DNA from: Leptodontidium sp. MPI-SDFR-AT-0119
Taxonomy: Eukaryota; Ascomycota; Leotiomycetes; Helotiales; Leptodontidiaceae
Reading direction: 5' to 3'
Assembly: GCA_020726505.1 (NCBI GenBank)
Contig: JAHLEZ010000016.1
Location: 1,736,001-1,800,000, forward strand
DNA: 64,000 bases
The position numbers and the translations under genes are program-made. Shown piece after piece: positions 22,441 to 35,500 of this stretch; within the stretch, counting starts at the first letter, position 1, and every line of letters begins with the position of its first letter. The notes beneath the pieces are model-generated. The model was not told where the DNA came from. It searched no databases and saw only the letters and a program-made list of their open reading frames with translations.

Positions 22441-23795
22441 AAGAATATTAGTTATACCTAGCTTAGGGCTAGGGATAGGGGAGGCGAGGCGTGGGACTTC
22501 GAAGGAAAAAAAAAGTTAAAAGATTAAAAAGATGCGCCGCGAGCTGAAACCTTAATAACTGGCGATCCCTCCCCTCGAACCGGGGGGGTTTTAGGGAGTA
22601 TAGCGTTTTGCAAGATTGCGTAGGTTGCGTTAGTTATAATTAAGAAAGGGTATTACCGTAGGATACATACTTTGGTATTAAGATGGCTTGTATTATTGTA
22701 TTATATTATTATAAACTTACTACTTTACTAGTAATGCTAAGGCTTATAATAAGATTCTTAAACTTTTTCTTATTATTAACCTTAACTCTAGTATAAATTA
22801 ATTTGCAACGTAGGAATCGAACTAAAGCTTGCGTTATTATATAATCAATATATTAAGCGCTTTTTGCTTATACTAGTTAAATAAGTTAGGAGTAATAGTA
22901 GTTTATCCTTTACAAGTTAATTCAAAGGCTAAGCGCTTATTACTAGACTAAAAGATTACTTCTTATATTTGACCCTAGCTAAATACGCTTAATATTAGAT
23001 ATATATATTACTAGTTAAAACTACGTGTCCTTATATAAGAGATTATATTATTTAATTAATATTAGAGCTCTTAGCTTAAAGATCCTAATGAGAATCTTTT
23101 CGTTTATTTAAAGTAAATAATTCGATTAGTCTTTTGCCCTTATACGCGTTAATATTATTGTAAGCCTTTACTTAAGTACTTAGGTAGTGTTTCTTTTGGC
23201 TATGATTAGAAATTGCATGTGACGTGGAAAAAAAAGCTAATAATAACGTCGTGAGTTTTTCCTCTCGATTCCTTACTCACAAATACGGGGTGTAAATCCT
23301 GCCCGCTAATACATTCCTTTGCGTAAACTCTCGTAGGACCTTAGCCTTCCCTTACTAGTATTTATAATTAATTACCTCGAGATCGTATTCCTTATATTTT
23401 TAGTAAAAGTAATAATAATAAGTTAATAAGAGATAAAAATACAAGTCATAATTATATAAATGTCGGTCGAACTCGGGTAGTACCACTAATTCCGGTGTAG
23501 AATCGACACACAATAGGGGTAAAATCCTGTGGTGGTATGTGTGTGTGTTCAAGGAAAGGGGAGCTCTGTATGAGAGCTCCCCTCAAATACTCGTTAAGCT
23601 AGCATGTGACTAAAAACGTGACTATTAAACCAACAATAAAAGAATCTTAAAGAAAATATAACAAATTAAATATATTTTTTTATAAGGCGTTTTATTTTAC
23701 TTACCTTTTATATAAGGCGGTTTTTTTAGTGAAAATATTAAATTCGCGTAAGATTACTAGTTTTAGTAACTAATATTATAAGTTATTGTGGTGGG
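22441..23795. other. AT-rich repeat relic with an 11-bp perfect hairpin
   Basis: The sequence is AT-rich with no open frame of note. A perfect hairpin (AGGGGAGCTCT, 5-nt loop GTATG, AGAGCTCCCCT) lies at 23557-23583 next to a short GT run. A tRNA-like decayed segment was considered near 22805-22870 but not accepted. Confidence 0.4.
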
Positions 23796-24993
23796 TGTGA
23801 CGACTAGGGGCGCCAAGAGCCTCATTTCCGGTATCTAGCTAACCGAGCGATGCCGAGATTAATCGGGTTTATGGCGCTCTCCCTTTGTATATAAAGCTCT
23901 TTTCTCCTTACCTTCTTTCTTACGTAATTGTAAATTCTAAGAGAATGCTTAATTACCTTTATGTAACTTAGTATATAAGTCGCTAGTTACACGTAACCGT
24001 CGTTTTTATAAGGCAAGCGTTATATTATTTATAACTCTTTTTATCCCGTTTAGGAAAATAATAAATATCCTCCGCCCCAAATTCCCATATAAGCAATTAC
24101 TACGAAATTAGCTTTTTATACGAAAGGCTTATACTAAGCATCGCCTTAACGAATAGTATTAAACTCCCCGTTTTTAAAACCAAAGTTAGTAAAGACTTTT
24201 CCTTTCTTCGCCTCCCCTACTACCGCTTTTACGGCATAATAAACTCGTAAAAACTAATAACCTCTTTTCTCCGAACCCCTATCTCCTAATCGTTAAGTTA
24301 AACCGAAAGTTATTCCTCTAGTAAAGTAATCTCTTACCAAAGACGCTAATATATCATCTACCTCTTTCTCCGTACTTCCTATTAGCAATGCCAATGCCAA
24401 TACCCCTGCTAATATACTTAGTATTAGTCCTAGTACTACAACGACTTAGGACACGCTTAAAAGTAGCGCTAACCCTACGAGGATATATAAAAAAGAAATA
24501 CTAATTAAGAGTCGACTTCGTATATTAAAAGGGTTACTTACGAAGACCCGTATAAAAAACTAGCGGGTGAAGTTAAAGCTTTAATAATAGTGGCTTACTA
24601 CTAGCGAGTCGCCGGTACATAAACCCGTCCCTAGATTTGTGTGTTTTTAAGTTAAGGGATCATTTCTTTAACCTTTAATTAAGGAAACTCCTGCCCCTAA
24701 GTTAAACAAAGGCAAAGGTAAGGTATAAAGCGCACTTGTACTTAAACTTAGTGATTCCTTAGATAATAATAATAATAAGGGTAAAAACGATTTCTAATCT
24801 TACCGCCCCCCCTTATTAACTTAATCCCTTATATCCTCGTTTTCCTTTCTTTTCTTATATATTTATTATATTTATGACTACTCGCATCGAGAAGATCTTT
24901 AACCTTAAAAAGAAACTTACTAATAATTATAATTACTAACTTAAATTATAAGAAATTTAAGTTTATAATATTTTCAAAAGGTATAACGCTTAC

Positions 24994-25499
24994 TGTCACG
25001 GCAAAAGCAGACCTGCAGTCGCCAAACTGCAGTATTTAGGTACATAAGTACACCACCAGAAAATGCCCCTAATTCTAGCTGTCACATACCCCCCAGAGGA
25101 GCCGGAAAAGCTTTATTCCGACTTCTCTGAACCTATGGCAGCGCGGCGCTCACGTGTGGAGGCGGCCTAAGGCGTCGTAAGGTGTCCATTGCGGCCAAGC
25201 TGCAGTAGCGTAGATGTAGCCTGCAGCTCGCTAACCGGTTAAACAAAGGGCCGACAGAAGACTAGAGGACGGGAACTAGCGGAAACTCGGCTAGGTATTC
25301 GGCGAGTTATCAGAACCTAAAACTACGCAGTTCAATAGGCAGAAATGCGGGGTAGTCGGTAGAACTAGGTACAGGTAACGTAACCGGCGTGTCTGTGGCT
25401 CTTAACTGTCACGGCAAAAGCAGACCTGCAGTCGCCAAACTGCAGTATTTAGGTACATAAGTACACCACCAGAAAATGCCCCTAATTCTAGCTGTCACA
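24994..25499. mobile_element. TRIM-like element: two identical 93-bp terminal direct repeats, 5-bp target duplication
   Basis: The repeats 24994-25086 and 25407-25499 are identical over 93 bp, start TGTCACGGCAAAAGC and end CTAGCTGTCACA (TG...CA). Both outer flanks are CTTAC (24989-24993 and 25500-25504), a perfect 5-bp target duplication. The 320-bp interior is much more GC-rich than its surroundings and has no coding frame. This is the structure of a terminal-repeat retrotransposon in miniature, mobilised in trans. It shows no sign of RIP although its host element is ruined, so it is young or too short to be a RIP target. The primer-binding site and polypurine tract were not convincingly seen. 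Confidence 0.88.
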
Positions 25500-27120
25500 C
25501 TTACATTATAAATAATAAGTATTAAAAGGATTGGATTCTCGCATAAACTAATAAAATAGCTTGTATTTTCTTAAAGCTAGTATTTCTTAAGCTAAAGTTT
25601 AACAAAGATAATATCCTTATCGATGCCTTCGATTTGGTTAACTAGATAATAAAGTTCTTAATTAACCCTTATAATTAATAAATCACACGGAATAAGTACC
25701 TTAAGTTAATAATAAGACCTAAAAAATCGATTTAAGACTTTTACTAAAAGTTTTGCATATTAGCACGCGAAGCGGGCATAAACGATAAAGGTACCCTTAA
25801 AATAAATCTTAAAAACAAAATCGTGTTACGTCTACATAAGAACCTCTTTAACGAATACTAAACCTTAAGTACTCTTAAAGAATATGTAAAGTTTGTCTAA
25901 ATTAAAGACCAAGGCTAAGAAATAAAAAGCAAGTATTACTATATTTCCAAACCTTTAGTTTAAAAGTCGAGCTCCTCCTTTCGAAGTTATACTAAGGATT
26001 TACCCCGAGAAAGAAATACTACTATATATACCTTTATTCCCGCATATTATACTTAGCAAGCCTCGGAAAAGCTACTATAAAACTATTAAATAAGAAAATT
26101 AACTTAATCTCTTAGTCTTCAATACTTTACATAAGCCGATATACCTTATAATTAAACTTTAGCGAATACTGAAAAGAAGAGATTTGGTGTGAATGATGAT
26201 TTTATTGTACGGGGGATTTCTAGGTCTATATAACTACTCTAGCTTATCACGTGTATATTCGCTTAGATAACCTAATTAGGCAAATGCAAGCTCAAACGAG
26301 TCTTTACTAAATGCAGTTGCTTCCGGTAGTTTGAGACGCAAAGCCCGGAGCTTTGTACAACTATTGTTTTAGCCTAGGAAAGCCGTGTATCAAAAGCCTT
26401 GGATTATATGGCTGTAACCTGTAGAAGTTAGAGCTTTGTATTAGACGTATGTGGCTTGTTTTAAGCTATTTCCGGCTAATTTGGGCCTAGAATAGGCTTT
26501 ACTAAGTATGTAAGCGAGGTAGTTGAGTTATAATCTTATACATTTAAACTACTTTGTATCTTTAAGATAAAGCGATGATATGGGTCGGGCCTTTTCTTCG
26601 AGACTACTTCGATAGCAAAGATACTTGCGGAATTATATTAACAACTTAGTTTATGTTTAAGAAATAAACAGGATTTAAGCGCGAGATACGTCGAATATTT
26701 GGTAACATTGACGTAGTAAAACTACGGAAATCCACTTATATAGTCTTAAGCAAATTAGTAGTGTAATTGCTTACGCTACGAAATTTTAAAGATACGCTAA
26801 TAAAACTGGTTAAAACTCTTAATTCTTTCTTAGCTACTATCGACGAGGACTTAAGGATAATATCCGATTAGAATTGACTCGAATCGAGCCATAGGCTTAC
26901 GATATCGTTACCCTAATTAAACAAACCGTTCGTATTAAGAATCGGATCCACGAGTTTAAGCGAGAATAAAGATCCTTCAGAGGAAGTAATTATTAGCTAA
27001 GGGCTAGTAATCGATAATAACATGATAAGGTAAAAAAAAACTGGTAGTTAAACCCTATGGAACTCGATGCAACCTCTTGCAAGAGCAAGGGGAAGCCTCG
27101 TTAAGGGGGACCGTTTAAGG

Positions 27121-27560
27121 AAGTTATGAACGAACGACGCGAGAAGAAGCTGTGCTTCGAATGTGGTTTACCGGGCCACATAGTTAGCTCTTATTAGTAA
27201 AAAAAGCTAAGAATTAGTAAGAAATAAGTTAACGTTATGAAATGGGGCGGGTACAACGGATTAACTAAGCAGCTTAACGCCACCTATTACCGTATAACGA
27301 CCGATAAGCTTGAGAAACATCACATCCATACGCAATTGAATAAGGTAGGTAATAGTAATAGCGAGTAAAGCTTTACTAATAATAACTATATTAGGCAGCA
27401 TATGAACGAGCTAGTAGGCATTGCTGCCTTGCTTAAAGCCGTTGTACTTGAAGGCGAGAAAGCAATAGGCTACGATGATGGCATAGTGCCTTACGATAGC
27501 GACGACGACGTCGAGTATATGAGCGCGGAGGAAGAAGCTAAAGGCCTGGTATCCCCTTAG
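27121..27560 (+). pseudogene. Gypsy gag C-terminus with mutated zinc knuckle
   Basis: The translation reads KKLCFECGLPGHIVSSY then a stop. The CCHC knuckle has its last Cys codon read as TAT, a G-to-A change. Downstream segments (LNATYYRITTDKLEKHH, then an acidic stretch ending near 27556) match what follows the knuckle in fungal Gypsy gag proteins. Confidence 0.65.
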
Positions 27561-27789
27561 CTGCCAACAACACATGGTGCCGAGCTTGGTCCACTGGAGC
27601 GGCCGCCATTTAATAGGGCATTTAGGGCCCGTGCGGGGCATTATCAAAACATTAATAAACCTTTGTTTACCACTTAAAATCTAAGCTTTTTGATATACAC
27701 ATAATATTAGTCGGTGATCCAATTAATACAGGCACTTTTCGGCCTTAATTAAAGGTTTTGCCAAACGTAGGGACGTATTTCTAGCCTAT

Positions 27790-29330
27790 GAGACTCGACG
27801 AATTCAAGTACGAAGTACATATGCTAGAAGATTGCTCTCCCGAGGACCCGATCTCCCTCTTCATTTAGTACTATAATCTAGACATCGTAAAAGCCATTGT
27901 TTTGGCTACAAACACGTACTAGAGGGATACTAGGACTTTAAGATCTCGTGCAGCGGCATAAGAACCTATTACTTCGAAGGAGATCTACTTGTATTTGGCC
28001 TTCTATATTTATATGACGGTTTACCCTCTTAATTCGATCGAGGGGTACTGGTCTACACAAAAATTGACGCCTTTTCACCCGATTACAAAGCTTCTTTTAA
28101 GGAATCGATTTCAAGAGCTTCGACGAAGATTCCGATTATTAAACGACAATAGTTCTTACGTTTATAATAAGGTCGAACCTTCAAATAGTCACATTTAAGC
28201 TACTAATCTTCGATTCTAGAAACTAGGCCAGTAAGTAGCTGTAGATAAAGCTATATAGCGATTTATAGGCCGAAGTAAATATATTACTATAATCCCTAGG
28301 AAACTAATACTAACTAACATTAAAATCTAGGTTTTAGCATAAAAAGGCTTCTTCCTTTAGTGGGCATTTTATACACCTAGGAAGCAAGGCGGTGTATTTA
28401 ATGTTCCTAAATACAATAGTCTTAACGTAACTTAATTAGTTGTACCTTACCTTTTGAATCGATTTCCATTGGCTACATATTATATTTACCTTAATAACTT
28501 ATTTACTTTATTATAGTTACTTGAGCACCTACGAGCGATAAATATCGCATTTATTAGAATATGCCGAATTAATTTAGGAGTTATAAAGAAGCTAGTTGAT
28601 TTAAAGAAGACAAGGGAGAAAGGGGCGAATACTATGCCGTGGGGAGAGGTTTACTAGTTTCTAACTACTTCGAATCTAGTTAATCAAACTAGTTTTTAAG
28701 ACTTAGCTTTCGCCCTAGCTATGTCGATATTTTAGGACGTCAAATATATAGTTTCTATAGTACGAAATAGACTAAAAGCGACATCTAGTAATACAAGAAT
28801 TACTCGGATCCCGTACGGCGACGCATATTAAAAGCGTCTTTCGATCCCCGCGTTGTACTATTAATATAATTAGTATATAAGAGCTATTGATCTAGGTAAT
28901 CAATTATAGAGCTATAACGGAGGCCTTCGACGAATTAGAAGAGGTCTAATTCAAGCTTTCCACTAATGGCTACTACTTATAATACTGAGTAACTGTTAGT
29001 TGATTTACTAGTACTCCGATTACGAGATTAAAATAATCAACCTTTAGAATCAAGACGATTTTCGCATATAGCTTGTAAAAGTATTAATTTAAATAGGGAA
29101 GAATGCTCTAAGTACAAAGAAACGGAAAGTTTTAGAGCTAAATAAAGAGGCTTTAAAGGTACCTTTATATCGCTATAAACATATAAAGATATTTACTTTT
29201 ACAAAGAGAAAGGATTACGTTACTTATAAAAGTTATATTTTTTAAAAGCGGCCGAAGAAGAGACCTGCGCTTAGAGCGATTAATACTAATTAATTAAACG
29301 AAGGAAGGCTATTATATTTGGCTATAAATA
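27790..29330 (+). pseudogene. PiggyBac-type (DDE_Tnp_1_7) transposase, decayed
   Basis: With stops ignored, the plus strand reads a recognisable fungal PiggyBac transposase. N-terminal part: DPISLFI, then IYMTVYPLNSIEGYWSTQKL and PITKLLLRNRFQELRRRFRL, intact at 27989-28198. Central part: NNLFTLLQLLEHLRAINI and GANTMPWGEVY (about 28490-28660). C-terminal part: RAIDLGNQL and SYNGGLRRIRRGLIQAF. It lies between the gag and protease parts of the Gypsy element. The TTAA-flanked ends were not located. Confidence 0.7.
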
Positions 29331-30049
29331 GTGTAATATCCCTCTTTATAAAGGGAACATTTGCTTTTAATTATATTATTAGAAATCATAAATTTAATAC
29401 CTAAAAACCCTATTTTTTAATGTTTAGCTTGAATTTTAGTGTTCCTCGCTTAAATTACAGGGCTTATTTAGGTGTGTTGGATCATGGCAGCTAAGGGGAT
29501 AGACGCCTAAACTAGGGCCTCCTTAGCCTTCCTTCTCCAGATTATTATTAGGCGAAATTTGGGAAGTTACCTAAAGAAAAGAAAACTTATATTAAGAAGC
29601 TTATAATAGCCGCTATTAAACGAATATTAAGACTTAGGTTACTAATAAAAAACCAGGAAATATTATTCTTAGGGGATTAAAATGGGGCGAATGATACGAG
29701 GTAGTGTTTCGAGATTGTAAATGCATTGGGTGAAAGTTAGTCGAATATACAAGTGCACTAAAAATATATATATAATTTATACCGCAAGACATTGCACTAG
29801 TACTTAACCTATAGGAGCCGCCTTAGGAAGAACAAAGGTGAGAGGTTTTCGCCAAGTTTAGAAGAAATGGCATATAGGTTAACTTAAATAATAAGCTATA
29901 CGCTTATTATAAATAATACAACTCAGTCACATACTAAAAGCTTAGGCTAAATTAAGTATTTAATATATTATGCACTACGAAAAAAAAAACCGATTGTGAA
30001 AAAACGTTCTTACGAGTCGAGTTTACTATGAGTACTTCGTTACAAGGCA

Positions 30050-30690
30050 GTTGGCCGCCATAGGCGATCATTACCTCACGGTAAAAGCGATTATTAAAGG
30101 AGCGAAGTTAAGGGTAATAGTAAATTTAGGAGCATAAGGGAACTTCATATCTTTTACTATTATAGTTTAGTACCTATTGCCTACCAAAGTTAAAAAGAAC
30201 GGGTATTATTTAATATTCGCCGATGGAAGACTTGCCGCGAACGGCTTGATTAACGTGTAGGCGGAATACTTGCGTATACGAATCGGCGGATAAGTTAAGA
30301 AAATCTAGTTTAATGTAACAAAGATTAGAAACTATAATATTATTCTCGGGCTTTTATAAATAGAAAAGCATAATTTAAACATTAATTAGGAAATAAAATA
30401 GTTGCAGTTTGGGAAGCAAGGGCTAATTCTAGGCTTCTAAGGGAGTAATAAGCTTCAGAGAGGTTAGCGCTACTTCTAAGAAAGAGCTCGGATACTTAGA
30501 AACGGATCTAATAATAAAAAGCATATTATTAGTATATAATAAGTTTGCGATATTATTTAAAGAAAAACAGGGCATAAAGGACCTGCCCAATATCAGAACT
30601 ACGATCATTGGATCAAGTTAGCAAAGGGTACTAAACTGATATTCTAACTACTTAGGGAGTATTTAGCGAACGACTTAATAACGATTAAGT
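30050..30690 (+). pseudogene. Gypsy protease and start of reverse transcriptase
   Basis: A decayed retropepsin reads HYLTVKAIIKGAKL, then VIVNLGA-stop-GNFIS, where the catalytic Asp-Ser-Gly has become Asn-Leu-Gly. FADGRLAANGLINV, NIILGLL and HNLNIN follow. The RT lead-in DHWIKLAKGTKLIF and LANDLITIK follows and is broken at 30694 by the Fot1-like insertion. The frame resumes at 32529 with YIDENLAKGFIKKS. Confidence 0.7.
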
Positions 30691-30694
30691 AATA

Positions 30695-32528
30695 ACGTCC
30701 CACCCTACCCTTCCGACTACCCTTACCTTCCGACCACCCTCGCTTAATACACCGCTACTCTTACTTACTAACTTAAATAATTATTAACTCTCTTAATTCT
30801 TTATTAATTTCTTTGAAATTTAGTATATACGTTATTCTTATTATAAAGTCCGAATATACCGAGTACGACGTTGTGTGTACACTTATAGAAGTCAAAAATA
30901 GTAAGTCTTTACGAAAGGTAGCGCTTGAGTGGAGTGTTCTAAGGTTTATTTTATATGATCGGAATATAACTACTTTACCACGCTAGGAGGGTACTAGTCA
31001 CTTACAAAGGCTACCTATAGTAGTAGAGAATTGATTAGCTAATTAAGTGCTTACTTAAGAGTCTCTTGGCCGTGGAGTTACGTATATATAAATCAAGGTT
31101 TTTGGCTAGAGGCTTCTAGTTTTATAAGGGGATCACTTACTACTCGGAAAACACTAGATATCACGATTTCTAGCTTGTAACCTTATTTTGAAGACTAAGA
31201 AGCAAATCTACGTCGATTTTATACGTGTCAATAACACTTGTTCCGAAGTTATTAGGCCCTAGTTCTAAAAATTAGAGGTTCCGGCTATTAAAGCTATTTT
31301 AGCTAGCCAATAATAGAATATAGACAAGACTAGTATTATAGAAGGGTACGGCCTTAATAGATTTGTTATAAGGTATACTAAAAAGCGCAAGGTTCAAGGA
31401 AAACAGCTAAGTTTACGTGCTTAGACATTAATTATTAAGTATATCTCTGTAACTAGCCTTTCTATAGACTCGGCGGTAATTTACAAGGGAAAATCGGTCT
31501 AATAGTAGTGGTTTCTGTCTTAATTAGACGTATTTAATAACTGACACTTTACTGCCACCGAAAATAGGTGGACGACTAATGAGACGGCTCTTAAGTGGCT
31601 AGAGAAGGTGTTTATTCCTTAAACGGAACTACGTGATTATTTAATAAGACTCCTTATTCTAGACGGCCATAAGAGCTACGAGACTACGGAATTCCTTTAG
31701 AAGTGCCTTAAGTATAATATATATCTTTTGTTTTTGCCTTTATATACGTCACACGTCTTATAACCTTTAGATTTAACGGTTTTCTCTCCCCTTAAGTGTG
31801 CCTACCGGAAAGAGCTACAATAATTAAGTTCTTTACTCGATTCTACACCTATTAGTAAACGCAATTTCCTCATTTACTACTAGAAGGCACGTCAAGAGAG
31901 TTTTACTCCTTTTAATATTAAAGTTAGGTGGAGAACTAGTGGATTATGGCCGGTATTTATGGCGAAGCCTTTAATGAGCCTATTACTATTAGAAAATAGT
32001 AATCGATCGACAAGTCTACCTCTCTAGGAGTCTCAGGACTTACTAACACTACCTCTGGAGGTTTCTAGTACTTTAATTGAGTTATATACTCTAAAGACCA
32101 AGAAAGATATACACTTCTAAATACGTACCTTAGCTAGCGGATTATATAATTAACTTCTAACGTAACGTTTACTTTTTAAGAAGATTGTGAAGGGAATTGA
32201 CGAAAAGGATTACGAATTAGGGAAGGCAAATATAAAGATTAAAGAGCTAGAGGAGAGGTTAGAGCAGTTAAAGCCAAAGAAAAGGAGGAAAGTCTAAACT
32301 AGTCTAAATTCTAAGTTTGTAATAAGACGTGTTATTCGGGAGGCTCAAATCGTAGCTAGAGATCGTCAAGTTATACTTATAAAATCAGAATCAGGGGGAG
32401 ATTTAGATTCTACAATTTCATATATAAAAGTTGAGGCAATATAGAGTTATTAAGTCTTCAATAGGAAGTGCTAAAATTAAGCGAGGTAGTCGGAAGGTAG
32501 GGGTGGTCGGAAGGGTGGGGTGGGACGT
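30695..32528 (+). mobile_element. Fot1/pogo-like transposon inserted in Gypsy RT, heavily mutated
   Basis: Terminal inverted repeats start ACGTCCCACCCTACCCTTCC and end ...GGTGGGACGT, flanked by TA on both sides (30693-30694 and 32529-32530). Length is 1834 bp. Internal sequence parallels the less damaged copy at 45742-47564, for example the shared TCACACGTCTTATAACCTTT block (31748 onward). All long frames are broken by stops. It encodes the remains of a CENP-B/pogo DDE transposase. Confidence 0.85.
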
Positions 32529-32590
32529 TATATCGATGAAAACTTAGCGAAAGGATTTATTAAGAAATCTAAATCCTTAATACTCAGCGT

Positions 32591-35500
32591 TTTGACTGAC
32601 TAGACTAGACTAGAATAACACGTCTCATTCTAGTCTAGTCAAGCGATTTTCACTATTATTCTAGTCTAATCAACTAATTAGTTAAATAACTTGATTAGTA
32701 ATTGAATAGTTATGAATAACAGTTACATAATTAACTCTTAGTAATACTCGGTTAAATTTTAAGCTTAAATTCGGAATCTATACTTATTCAAGTAAAGCTC
32801 CCGCGATTTTGCTTATCAAGCGAGCGAGAGCATGATAAGAAACCTTCGAGAATTAGTATAATACTTTTAGACTTTTTTAACGTATTAATAATTAATTATT
32901 AACGTATTACAAACACTAAAAAGTGTATTTATAATACTTTGAAATTCAAAGAATCTTTTAAATTAGATAATTTATCACCTAGTATTTTTATCGTTTTAAT
33001 TATTATAAAAAGAGCCAATATCTCTTCTTTAATCAGATTTCTTTTTTCAAAGAATACTTCAAATCCTTATAACAACTTACCTTATTTACTATATTAAATC
33101 AATTAACCTTTATATACTTATTATATACTTCGAAATGTCTCAATTAACTTCAATTGCTAAGAATATTAAGCAAAACGTTGAAGACTTTAAATTAGACCCT
33201 CTCGAATTACAAGCTCCTATTTTTAGACTTAAATATCTTAAAAAAGAGCTAGAAAAGCCAAAAAGTAACCCCGAATTACTCGAAAATTATCGAACTGTTA
33301 CAGTTATATGCTTAATGCCTAGTTGCAAGTAAGTTACTCTATTAAACCCTAAATTATATATATAATAATAAATATAATACGAAATAGACTAATCAAGCTA
33401 TTAATAAACCTGCTATCTTAACAATAAGAGTGGACTTATTTTTATATTTCGCCTTATAAGTAGTAGTAATTATTAATATATTTACAACTCTAATTATGTC
33501 CCTTAACCCGTAATATAACTCCCTTAGTCTTTAAAAATTCGTATTACTTCTAACTAAATATACTTTTATATAGTCTTCTTCTTGTCACTTTTAAAGTCGA
33601 TAAAATACTTAATAACAAAATACATAACATTTACCCTCGTATTTTGTTACCCTTTCTTCTTAATATTATTATTATTACTATTACTACTTACATTTGTGAA
33701 GTCTTTAGTCTCCTAGCTAATACCTAGCTAAGACCGTCTTAAACATAGATTAGGGTAAATAGCCTCGGCCCTATTTACTCTTAAGTCTCCCCTTAGAAGC
33801 GTGACATTTTCCCTTAGTTTAAGATTAAAAGAAACGAGCAAAACGAGCCTATCTTTTTTAACGTGTAGTCTAATATTAAGGCCCAGGAAATTACTGCCCC
33901 TTTAGTAATTATAATAAAGGAGTATAAAGACTAGCTAATAAACGTATAAGTATTATATAAATCTGGATTTAATAAGAGAATATTCGGGCTAATAACTACA
34001 ATCTAACTGTTAAGCTTAATATACGCGAAGATCTTATAATAAAAAAGCGCTAAAGCCTAATAGGCCTTGTAAGTATTAATAATTATTCTTACTCTGTTTT
34101 TATAAATATTAATAATTATATAAGACTACTTATATTATTAGCTGCGGGGAAGTATTAAGTTTTGCTAATAATAACATAAATAATAAAGTAAACTACATTA
34201 GATTATAAGTCTTACTTACACTTCCTATTAGATGACAGTTAACCTTATCGTTCTTAGTTGCCTCGCTTGCTGTTTAACCCCGATCGGCTTTTTGAACGTA
34301 CTTAAAGATGCTTACTTTTATTAATATAGGGATACTAAGTGGCCGACGTAGTAAGTATACTTTAGAAAGTCTTAGTTAGGCAAAGGAATACCTCGGGAGA
34401 GTAAGATATAAAAACTATAAGAAGTAGAGTACTTATTTTAAGCTAATTTCAAATTCGAATGGATTTTAAACTGAGAATACTTTAATAAAAGTATAATAGT
34501 AATTTAATCGCGTAAACATGTAGCTAGGTATATACTTTTATAACTAGCTACTAACTTCTATAATATAAATAATATATACTTATTATACTTGCCTTAATAT
34601 AAGAAATTAATTAATAACGCCCCTACGTATATTACTACAAAATTAAAAACTTATAAGTTATATTATACGCCCTTAATACTATAACTAAAGAAAACAAAGA
34701 TTAGCCTTATATAATAAAAAGGCTGTGATCTTAATATATATATACACCCCAAAATAGCACTAACGTTAGTTGCCTCTAAGCGTCTAAAACAAGTGAGTAG
34801 CGAAACGGCCCGCATATAACGTTCTAAGGCATTACTAAAAAGGATTCTCTAAAAGAATAATAAAGTATAAAGATTTAACTCCGGCTCGACTTAGTTTTGA
34901 TTTTTAAGAAACTAATAGTTTATTAAATATTACTATTAATATTATCAAATTCATTATAAACTAGACAATGGGAGCCATAAATAGTCTTATAACCTTATAT
35001 ATTTCTCGGAATAGATTAATTTTACTTAATTAAAAAGTTTCTAGGTAGGAATTTACGTCATAGTCCCTTTGTGAGTAGAGGTACGCTATACTTTTGAAAT
35101 TCTGTCTACTGTCGCTTCTAGCTTTATATGTCACTTTTTATCTTTTTATAGCCCCTCTATTCTTTAATATAATCTAATTATATTTAATAATCTCTAAATA
35201 ATCTTAATTCTTACTATCGTTAATCGACTTCGTATACCTTTACATCGAAATGGGCTTTAAAGAATTCTACATATGTACTTATTACCGCGTAGCGGCTAGC
35301 TAATAATACTAACTTAAATAAAGGACTTCAGCGTTAGTATAAAACTTATTCTATATTACTTATATAATAACTACTAGCGCCGTGTACTACTTTACGAGGC
35401 TATTTATGCCGGCTATATTAGTATCAAGGCGGACGTATAATTCTGAGAAGGTAACGAAAGCGACTAAAGAGATGTTCTTATTAGCTATAATACTAAATCC

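Larger units (their letters stand above)
23796..32590 (+). mobile_element. Composite Ty3/Gypsy LTR retrotransposon, decayed and nested
   Basis: A probable LTR starts at 23796 (TGTGACGACTAGGGGCG), with a TATATAAAG box near 23890 and a possible end near ...GTTACA around 23990. Plus-strand gag, zinc knuckle (27153-27197), protease (about 30060-30420) and the start of RT follow. Three other elements lie within it: a TRIM-like element in gag, a PiggyBac-type gene between gag and protease, and a Fot1-like element in RT. The coding parts are full of stops explicable by C-to-T change. No 3' LTR was identified, so the right end is uncertain. Confidence 0.6.

Noticed and set aside
22805..22870. tRNA-like segment on the minus strand (TTCGATTCC box, GCGCTTAATA)
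   Set aside because: The arms do not pair well and no clear anticodon loop can be drawn. It may be a RIP-damaged tRNA-derived SINE, but this cannot be supported.
23557..23583. Perfect hairpin as a transcription terminator
   Set aside because: Rho-independent terminators do not apply in a fungal nucleus. It is more likely a repeat remnant.
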